A DNA stretch of 64,000 bases, taken from assembly GCA_024195265.1 (NCBI GenBank), contig JAJLRJ010000013.1, forward strand, positions 6,409,762-6,473,761, written 5' to 3'. This stretch comes from Dendrophyllia cribrosa (taxonomy: Eukaryota; Cnidaria; Anthozoa; Scleractinia; Dendrophylliidae). Of the stretch, positions 27,701 through 37,900 are shown in pieces. The stretch's first letter is position 1, and each line of letters starts with the position of its first letter. Under the pieces are notes generated by a model. It did no database searches and was not told the origin of the DNA. It saw only the letters and a program-made list of their open reading frames with translations. Position numbers and translations under genes: made by a program.

Positions 27701-30700
27701 TAATTGTTACCCCTAAGAGGTACCAATTCTTTCTGAAAAGTTGTTCCTGGCAGCTTAGTTTTGATGGCTTATTACCCCAAAAGGTATCAGAATAACTCTG
27801 ACAGTGGTTATTTTCTGGGCTATCTACTCATACAAAATTGTCCAATTCCATTGACGTTGAAGAAGAAAAACCTGAGATGTACAAATGTACAGTTGTACCT
27901 GCTGTGTGGATCCGGGTGGTAGTAAGGTCCCCTGGAAAATCCCAAACATCTTGTTGACAACCTTGGGATTCTCAAAGTCTGTAGAGCTGCAATAGTTTAT
28001 AAAATGTATTAATTAGCCATTTGCAACTGCCATTTTACTAGTTACTTAAAATAATGACTTGTATCTGCTGTTAGGCCAGAATAATATAATAACAAGTAAA
28101 GTAGTATAAGGTGTCAGTATAGATTGTAACCAATCAGAGAGCAAGAGTTTGGTCACATGGACAAAATGGACCAATCAGAAAGCTGGATGATGTCACAATG
28201 CTTGTCAGAGGTCTGAGGCCAAGTCAAGGTAACATACAGTGTTTGTAACACATACATGTCAGGGGTTTCAAAACAAGGCGTCGCACGTCGCAAGCGACGT
28301 TTACTATCCTTATTTCCGACGTCTACTTTCACTTCAGATGCTCAGAACTCAGTTGCATGAGATGTTGTTGCTTTTCCCTATGTGTATAAACCGATACTAA
28401 CGTCAATCTCTAGAAGAAAGCTTTGAATTTTCGGCAAAAACAGAGGTCAATTTTCTGCCGATCTTTTCCGAAAATGGCGAGGGACTTGAGCGTAGGTATT
28501 GAATATAAAACGCTTGCAATGATTGGATATGAGCTATTCCGTACTGTCAAATCATTTGCGAGAATAGAATTATCAAGTCACGTGTATCGTCGCGTCGCCT
28601 GTCGCGAGGCCATGTGCGTGACATCGAAACTCACTTCGGTTTTCAGTGAAAATTTAGCCATGTTTTTGAGTTCGAGCTTTTTAATTTGAAATTATGAGTA
28701 AAAGGAAGCAGGACAAACACCTGGACAAACAGTTTTTTCATTTAAGTCAACCTGATCCTGAACAATGTGTAAACTGTATGTTGTGTTGACGTTGCTGTCA
28801 AAGGCTGTTCATTAAGACAGAGGAAACAGAGACACTCACAGAGGAGTTATTTTTTTTGACCTATATTAATTTTGTGGATATTGTAAACAATAATCATATA
28901 CTAAGATACATACTATAACAGTATAAGCATAACCAAATTCCAGCAGTTTTAATTAATTTAGAATGTTGACTGTGCAAGAAAATCCAGAAATTTGAACTGT
29001 GATAAAACACTACTTTTTTCAACAACTGCCCTTCAAAATGCAGGAAATGGGTTCTTTCTGCGCGTTAAATTTCAAAAATTTCTGGTGGGGGGCATGCCCC
29101 CAGACCCCCCCTAGAAAGCTTGGGTCTTCAGGCCCTTGTTGCTTGGTCCTCTGGCCCTCGAAAACTTCCAACACCTACTTTTCAGTTTCCAACTTCTACT
29201 TTTCATCTTTTTGAAACCCCTGCATGTAAGTCACATAAGTCATGGGCCAGTAGATCATAAGTCATAGGTCAGTGGCTATCCCCAGGGAATAAAACCCTTG
29301 CGGGATCGCCTACAATAATTGGATAAGCCAAGATTACCTGGATATTCTCTTGAGTTCATGATCTCCTGTATCCAGCACACTGTTGGTAAACAACAAACCA
29401 AAAAAACAGTTTGTAATATCACATACATTAGTCACTCTGTTGAGTGTGATCGTCTGGGTTAGTGTAGTTCTTCAGAGCAGAAGTCCTCTTCAGAATCATG
29501 TGATGGATTGAAACACACCAATCACTGACGTGAATCTCAACAGCCAATAACATCATGGCTAAACTGACCAATAACAGCAACAACCAGACATTAATGCCAT
29601 CAACTGACAGTTCACAATTCACATTTTAGGGTGAAAAGGTTATTATTATCTAGAACAATAACGCACCTATGTCTTGTGTCTCCTGTTGCTGCTAGGAAAT
29701 GACAAATGACATCACTTGGCTCAAATAAATCAGATGCCAGAAACTTGAGAGCTCCAAGCTTTGCCTGAGATAAAACAAAGAGGAATATTGAAGCTACAAC
29801 CACAATCAAAACTAGTTATAACAAACCAAAAGTACACCATCCTGTTATTAGGTAAAGCATATTACATGTACATGTTTTTTGTTCTCTCTGACCAAGCAAA
29901 CTGTCCAATCATGTTATGGAGTTGTCCATTTTATACAGAGGTACAGGCAGTGCAGAATAAGCATCAGACTGGAAGGTTACATGGTCAAAACAGCTTTTAA
30001 AGTCCAAGGTAATAACAATTGCAAGTACTGAGAACATGTCAAGCTTCATCACCTGTTCCAGTTTGTTAGGCTCCAATGGCGAATCAGCAGTAACACGCTT
30101 TACAGCAGCCACACTCATTCCTGGTGGGGCTAAAGATTCAGCAGGAGTAGCTGAGGATTGTTCTGATGCTGCTGTTGTGTCCGACTCCAAAGATGAATCC
30201 CCCACGTCAGTGGGTTGTCTTGGTGTGGTGCTACAAACAAGCACAAACACAGGTTTTCATCAATCTTGTCGGGGACTCAGATTTTATTTGTCCCATGTTT
30301 GTGACATAATGAACATTACATGTACATCTTTCTCATTTCATTACTGAGCTTAACATTTACAATCTTTCTTTATTTGTCACCTCACATCATACATGAACCT
30401 AGTATATGGCCTACTTTGCCACAAGTCTCCTGTAGCTCAGTGGTTGGAGCATCTGACCAGTGTGTGGAAGGTCATACATGTAGGTTCGATTCCTGCTGAG
30501 AACTTAGATTTTTTTATCAAGCACAAACATATCAGTAATTACAAGTCAGAGGTGATAACTGAGTAATTTGTACCCTACAAGCAGAGTCTTCTGAAATCAA
30601 AGGTGACTCTGCTTGCAGGGCAGGTAATTTGAACTGGGAATAAATGAACAAGACTTTTAAAAACATTGCTTAGCTTTAGATGTTCAGGAAGTCAAGCAAG

Positions 30701-33700
30701 ACCTGGTTTGATTTCATTCATGCAGAGCTATTCTCTTAAAACAATGCAGGATCAGCAATGTCTAAAGCATCATGTGAGGTGATAATTAAAGAAAGATCAT
30801 GGTAAATTTTAAGCTTGGTAATGAAATGAGAAAGATGTAATTTTTCATCATGTCATGAGTGTGGAACAAAGAAAAAAATCTGAGTCTGGGACAGGAATCG
30901 TACCTACATGTATGATCTTCCATACAAAGGTTTAATTCCTGCCTTTTTCCTATTTTCTCCCAGTTTTCTATTTCCTTTTTCCTGGGTTTCTGCTCCCAAC
31001 TCTCCAGCAAGCTAGGAGCATAAAGTGTGAGCCACTATTTTATATACTTAATTATTACTTTGCCTTTTGAACTTTCTTATCAGTAAATTTATTTATTAAT
31101 AAAAAATTGTCATTAATACCTGTATGGCATCAACAAAACATCAAGAAGAAAAGCCAATAACATCTGGGCGACCACTGGTTTCTCTGCAAACTCAAACATC
31201 TTTTGTTTGTCTTCTTTGGAATCTGGAATCTTTATTTGACCTAAAACTGGTAAAACCAGCTGGAGAAGGCTAAGAATTGAACAGAAATGTCAAATTGTAT
31301 CAAGTTTCACTGTACTGTATCAAACTTGAACATTGCAGAAACCAAAATCTGACAAGACCAGGCAGGCCCTAGAGTGGAATCTGCAGGGTAAAAGGAAGGA
31401 CCAGAAAAAACCTGGAGGAGATCAGTAGAAGAGGAGCTCAAAGAAGCCAGCATCACCTGAAACACGCCCAAGAAAACAGCTACAAATAGAGTCCACTGGC
31501 GCAGCACTGTCAGTGCCCTTTGTTCCACTCAGAACCTAATGGATTAACCTTACCACTTCCAGTCCTGTGTCAATTATGGAGACATGCAATGTTGTTCTAA
31601 CTATTGAGTCTGTTGATGAAATCCTATGGTGTGACCATTCAAATGAAACCTCTTCGGCAGTACTTTTGCATGGCACTGTTTGTTTTCCAATACTTTACAA
31701 AATGAAATTTGGAATTTTTCTTGATTTTTGATGTTTGGCACTAGTCTCTCGAGAGTTAAGGGTTAACTACTAACTACTTTAATAGTACACAATTACAAGT
31801 TAGTATACCAAGTAAATGAACATGTATTTTCTGTAACAGCAAGTGCTCTCACCACTGCATCACCCTGTTCAACTCACCAGTCCTGTTGAGGTGGGGGTTT
31901 TCCATGGATGCATTTTATGAGTTGTGGGGCTAACTGCACTTGCTTGTCATGTGCCAGCCTGGGAAACCCCATTCTTAAGTATAAGATGGCAAAGTTCTGC
32001 AAAACAGTGTATGAAACCAAAAAAAAATCATTTGAAGATACAGTAATTGAAGAATTAACAGCAACAATACTAAGTCTAATTGAAGGCCTCCAGGAAAGAA
32101 TGTCCTAAGTGTCTTTTTGTAAAACTTTCACTGAAATCTTGGATTTTTGGCCTCAAAAAGGACTCACTTGTAAAAAGTATGACTGGATCATGTAAATATG
32201 AATGAAAGGATTTCAACTAGATCAATAAACCTTCTATCTTCGAACAGATCTTTTCTCATAGATGTGGATTTTCTTCCCCATTTTGGATCTGACAAACCTA
32301 TGCTTTTGATGGCCTAAAACATACAATTTTAGTGAAAATGTTTTTGGAAGTACAAACAAGCAATAAACTCAATAAACAAGTAACCATCAAACAACAGTGT
32401 AACTGATTATCACTTGCAAGAGACTTGACAGTGTAGTTATTATTAATAATTTCTTTACTTACAGAAACAAAGGCAGGAATTGAAGGATCCTAAAAATACA
32501 AGTCACAACACAATAAAGTTGGATTCATACATGTAGATACATCAATGTTTGCGATTCCAAGCAAAAAGCATATTCCCACCCCAAAAAACTATGGGGACTC
32601 TGGGCCCTAACTTTGGGTGCTACAAGTATAATTTCTGGGATCATTTGCGAGGACAAAAACGTGGTGCCGTGACAGAATGCAATAACAAGATTAGACTGAC
32701 TATTGATAGTTTCAACGGTGGGCAAAAGAACAAACACATTTCGGCTGCATTATACTTGTATCCTTGATTGAAATATTTATTAACAACTATTCACCGAAGT
32801 GGAGGTGGGTAGTGGTGGATATTTACCGAGCCGCGAAGCGGCGAGGTAAATATCCACCACTACCCACCCACACTGAAGTGAATAGTTGTTTTAGTATATA
32901 CTGAATTCTGAAACAGTGAGATATAACGAAAATGATGCTTTTTAACTCATTTATTCCTGTCAACGGTTACAATTTTCGCGCGCAAATTGCTGGGAGGGGC
33001 TGGGAGGTGAATAGCACTTGCTATTCCAAGTTTCAGTAGCCAATCAGAGCGCGCCAACAATGTTATCCACTGTTTCAGTATAATAATAATTATTATAATG
33101 AATAAAATAAAATAAAATTATCTGTTGAATCTGTCCTTTAATTATTTTTATAGGGCAAGGACAACACAATTCATCAGCACCATTTTCGTTATGTCACAAA
33201 ACATAAATTCCCTAGAGGGAGGGAGGTCTACTCAATGAGATCACCTGGCCTGCCAAAAACAATCACGTCGGTAGAATACTATCACAATACTGATCCAACT
33301 ACTGCAATAATATCATAATAGTGCTTCAACTATTGCAATAATATTGCAAAAGTAAAATTGTACTCAATAGTCACCCCTTGCTGTCAATCAGACCCAGGGG
33401 TTGGGGATTTTTTCCCCGGCTAGAAAAACAGAATACTGACAACCCCAGAAACCAATTTTCCCCGGCTACTTTCTTCACTTTGATACCCACCTACTTAAAG
33501 TCATTTACAAATTAGTGACATCCTGGTAAGTAGATGTGAAGACTGTGGGGTGCAAGTATGATCAGCAAAGCCGCAAGGGGCACTTGCCTCCTCTCCAATC
33601 TCATCATGGTTTTGTCCCTTTTTCTTAGCCTTGTATTCATGGCCCTGCTGCCCTCCATCCTACACCATCCTCCTATACCTATCCTTTACCCTAAACATCA

Positions 33701-34889
33701 TTCTTAACAACTCACTTGGTACTGCAAAAGTAACAAATCCACTGGGAGTTGAATCTTCGGTCGGCTTCTTAAGCGCTTGTTAAGATGGGTTAGCAAGGTC
33801 ATGACCTAGTAAGCAAAACGTGAAATGAACTCTGTAATTTTGGCAGCAAGAAAACCATTCTTCTTTGTCTAATTGAGTTTCTCAGACACCCCTGGTAGCA
33901 ATGCCTTTATTGTAAAATAAAAAAACTGCACACCCTAAACATGGAGATGTTTACAACATTACAAGAAAAATTGAATGCAGAGGTCCACACAACGCGTAAA
34001 TAAAAAGCAATGGTTCGGTTTTGCCGGATCTCTATGTAGAGATGCTCGAGCCAGACATCACCTGAAGTGTATAGGACAAACTGAATGCAAGGTTGGCTCT
34101 ACGGCCCCCAGGACCTGAGGAAGGCCAATTTTGTTAGCCGAAATATTGGCTGCTAAATAAATCAGCCTATTGCCATAGAGCCAGCCTAGTATTCAGTTTA
34201 ATGTCCTAAAATTACAAGGTTACAGAAAATATTTACAAGGCATGCAAAACTAAAATCTTAGAGTGGGTTTGAAGGTCAGTAATGGCACAGACACAAAAAG
34301 AACTGTCCACCTTTCAGGTCACATGACCGATACCCAGGCCCCAGTGGTGTGGGAGAAAAATATTTCCCACCTATTTTGTTTCACTCAGTCAGTGGAAAAT
34401 TACCCAGGCTTATGTTCACAAAATAATATACTAAAACTCAAGACAGTATGAACATCTGCATTCTTGTCATTTCAATAACAGACTCAATTATCCCTTAACT
34501 TTTCTCAATTTAATGTAAATAGTAAGAATTTCAAATTCATTGTAAATTAGGTATTTATTGTGAATTAGGTATGAAGATCCCATATGGGAACATAATATTA
34601 AATAAACTTTATAATATGACCTTACGGCCCCGCTGACGCAATCCTACAGAAAAAAGAATCGCAAGGTGACATGAGTGGGCCGGACGGGTTGATGCGAGCC
34701 GGTCCGGAAAAAGCCGTCCGGCCCCGCTCGAGTTCAAGCGACCTCGCACTGCACAACTATTCTTGTACTTTCTAGTCATATTATATAATACTTATTGACT
34801 GAGTTAGGTCGGGCCAGACGGGAAAATATTTGGCTCTCGGTCACGGTGTACGGACCTTGCTGCGCTCGGTCCGTATGCCATGACCGAGA

Positions 34890-34932
<43 letters not shown>

Positions 34933-37900
34933 GCATATTATTGTATTGTATTGTATTATTGTATTGGTTGATGGCTTCTCCATGACAGATTCCATGAAGG
35001 GTACACCGTGATCTTCAGTGTGGATCTGTTCATTTTTCAGTATATAGTGTATTTTACCCATTAGGATCCTGGCATATTTGGAGCAATGGGTACAGCTTAA
35101 GACTTCACAAGCCCAATGGCTCACAACTGCTGGAGCTTAACCCGGTTTCTGTAGCATGAAGCAACTGAGAGTATTACTACTCCCCCCTGGATGGGATGCT
35201 AGTCCATCACAAGGTGACCTGGTTTATATACTATGAAGTGACTGAGAGTATTACTACTCCCCCCTGGATGGGATGCTAGTCCATCACAGGGTGACCTGGT
35301 TTATATACTATGAAGTGACTAGGAGTATTACTACTCCCCCCTGGATGGGATGCTAGTCCATCACAGGGTGGCCTGGTTTATATACTATGAAGTGACTGAG
35401 AGTATTACTACTCCCCCCTGGATGGGATGCTAGTTCATTGCAAGGTTACCCCCCAGCATTATGTCGCCAGTACCCATTTAAACACCTGGGTGGAGAGAGA
35501 CAATGTGGAGCAAAGTTTCTTATCTAAGGAAACAACATGACGGTATACCTACCAACTCGCACGCATTATGCGTGTGTCACAATTCCAGACTACTTGTTCA
35601 TTAACCATTAACATGAAAAATTGAATTCAATTTCCACCCAAAATACAGCTGTAGTCCAGTTACAGTAATGGTGCTATGTGTAAATGTTGCGTTTAAGTCG
35701 CCAAGACATGCATGATCTCGTCAAGATAAGTGCTATCTTGGCAAGATCGCGCCGAGCTTTTGAGCACTCTGACATTCGGCAACCTTCAGAAATCATTGGA
35801 ACATCTTCGGAAATGTTCGGAAGTCGTCGGAACATCTTTGGCAATATTCAGGAAGTCAGAAATTTTTTGGAAATTCGTTTAATATGGATACGAAAATCAG
35901 ACCTACATGTACTGTAACTACAATTTCGCAGAACATTTATAGCACTAGGCCTATACTAGCCTGGATTTGGCCAACTTTACAGGATATTGGGTAGAGGTTT
36001 GGAGATGATTGAGGCTGCACTGTAGGGCTTTTTAAGAGCCAATGTCTGTAAATATCGAGAATGCCGCGTCACTCGCGAAATTTCGAATTTCTTCATATTT
36101 TGCTCAAATAACCTCTATAGTAAGTTATTTTCGACAATACTACTCAAAGGCCCAGAAGCGCTTTAGTTTTAACGAAATCGAGGAAAGTCTAAAAAACGCT
36201 ATTTTGGCTTTAAATCCATGCCGAAAATAGAGGAAAATGATGCATTTTCTTCTCGCTCGTACAGACAAACGCGATAAGATCTTTCAATGTCCTTTGGCTG
36301 ATTCATAACACATCTCTTGATCTTTCTAAAACACCAGATAAATTTGGGAAATATGCTATTTTTATAATATTTTTGGCCTTTATAAATTCCCTTCTTGTAT
36401 CGCTTGAGCGAGAGGGTGAATTTAGGCAAACTTTTACACCAGTGAAAGTCCACTGGTACATTGACCTTGAAGTTCAAACTGACATGGTCTTGAAGCAAAA
36501 CCTTTATATTCTACTGTGTTAAAATTTCTAAGGTGGCCCGATAAAAGTGTCCCATTGAGGGACGGAAACGTGAAGTGTATTTTTACACAACAAAACATCC
36601 ATTGCTATCCGTGGCACGAAGAAAGGGGTTCCCGGCCCCGAACATGAAACTCTTATCACAAGCAAATATCTGTCATAGGAAAAACTTTTTGCCAATGAAA
36701 AAACTGTTTTTGTCAAGCTACAAAGCTGTAATGTACTTTAGTTAAAACATTATTTAGTAAAACAGGAAAAAAGACAATAACACACAATTCAATGCGACCC
36801 CGAGGTCATGTACGGAAAACACGAGCATGGGCTCAAATTACAATTCTGTTCGGCTTCAATAGTCAATATTTTGCTCAAGGTGAAAAGTAAATGGAGCTCT
36901 GATCTCGCTAGCTTTAATTTTAACCCATTGTTCTTAAGTAATGTCGGGATTTTAATTTTCTACAAGCGACCCAGAGACCAGCGCCAACAAAAATAAACAT
37001 GACCAAGATTAGAGGAAACAAATGCGACAATAACATTTCTGAGCCGTGTATGCATGAAACAGTGTGGGAAATATTAAACATGAACAAAAACAATTCAATC
37101 TTACTCGTGTGTTTGCAATGTAATGTGAAGATTTTGCGATTCCAATGATTCCATTTCGTAACTTTCGTCAACCAGTGAGTGTACTCTTGTTATTGCACGA
37201 GACGAAACAAAGAGTGACGTGACATTGTCTGTAATGCAGTGTTACAATCGTCTTGCGTGACGTTGTCCGTGTTCTTTGGATTACAGTAATTTTTTAAAAA
37301 GTTCTAGATTTCAAACCGCGTTAGGCGTAGTGGAAGTATTTTAGTTAGCCTCTGTTACGAACCTGTCTACTTTCCGGAACATTCTAACTAAGCGGCTCAC
37401 AGCTAGCCTGCGAATAAAGCCGCCTCTAATCGCTCCCGGCCGCTGGGGCTAATCACAGCTCAGTTTGCCGCCATGGCTGTCATAACTAAGTGCAATTGGT
37501 GGTGAATGCGATCCTAGTTCGGAAAATCTGGACAATACGGAGTCTGTGTCTGCCCGGCAGTGTACAAAGGACGTCCATGGCCATCTGGTATTTTACAATG
37601 TGAGCGATGATGCTGGATTGGACAGCGAATCCTAATGTTTTCTTGTTTGTAGGGTGTGTCGAGAACTCAGACCTGGAAAACTCATACCCAACGGTGTATC
37701 AAAAACACCGAACCCATAAAAAACTCAAACCCTTGTGCGTATCGGAGACTCGGATCCACAAAAAACTGAGACTCCTGGGTGTATTGAAAACTCGGACCCT
37801 AAATTACTTCAAGCTGTCATGTCTACGTTTTGTCTGTGCAGTCTTGTGGTGAGTGAAACCTGCGGAGAGTAAGAAGCTACTCGCGGCTTAGAAGGCTTAG

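Noticed and set aside
28423..28689. 88-codon ORF inside the hAT-like element as transposase
   Set aside because: Too short, and no hAT dimerisation motif is visible.
30425..30500. tRNA gene
   Set aside because: A and B boxes are present, but the acceptor arms do not pair, so it is read as SINE-derived.
35140..35460. CRISPR-like array
   Set aside because: Contiguous 77-bp tandem units without unique spacers, in an animal genome.
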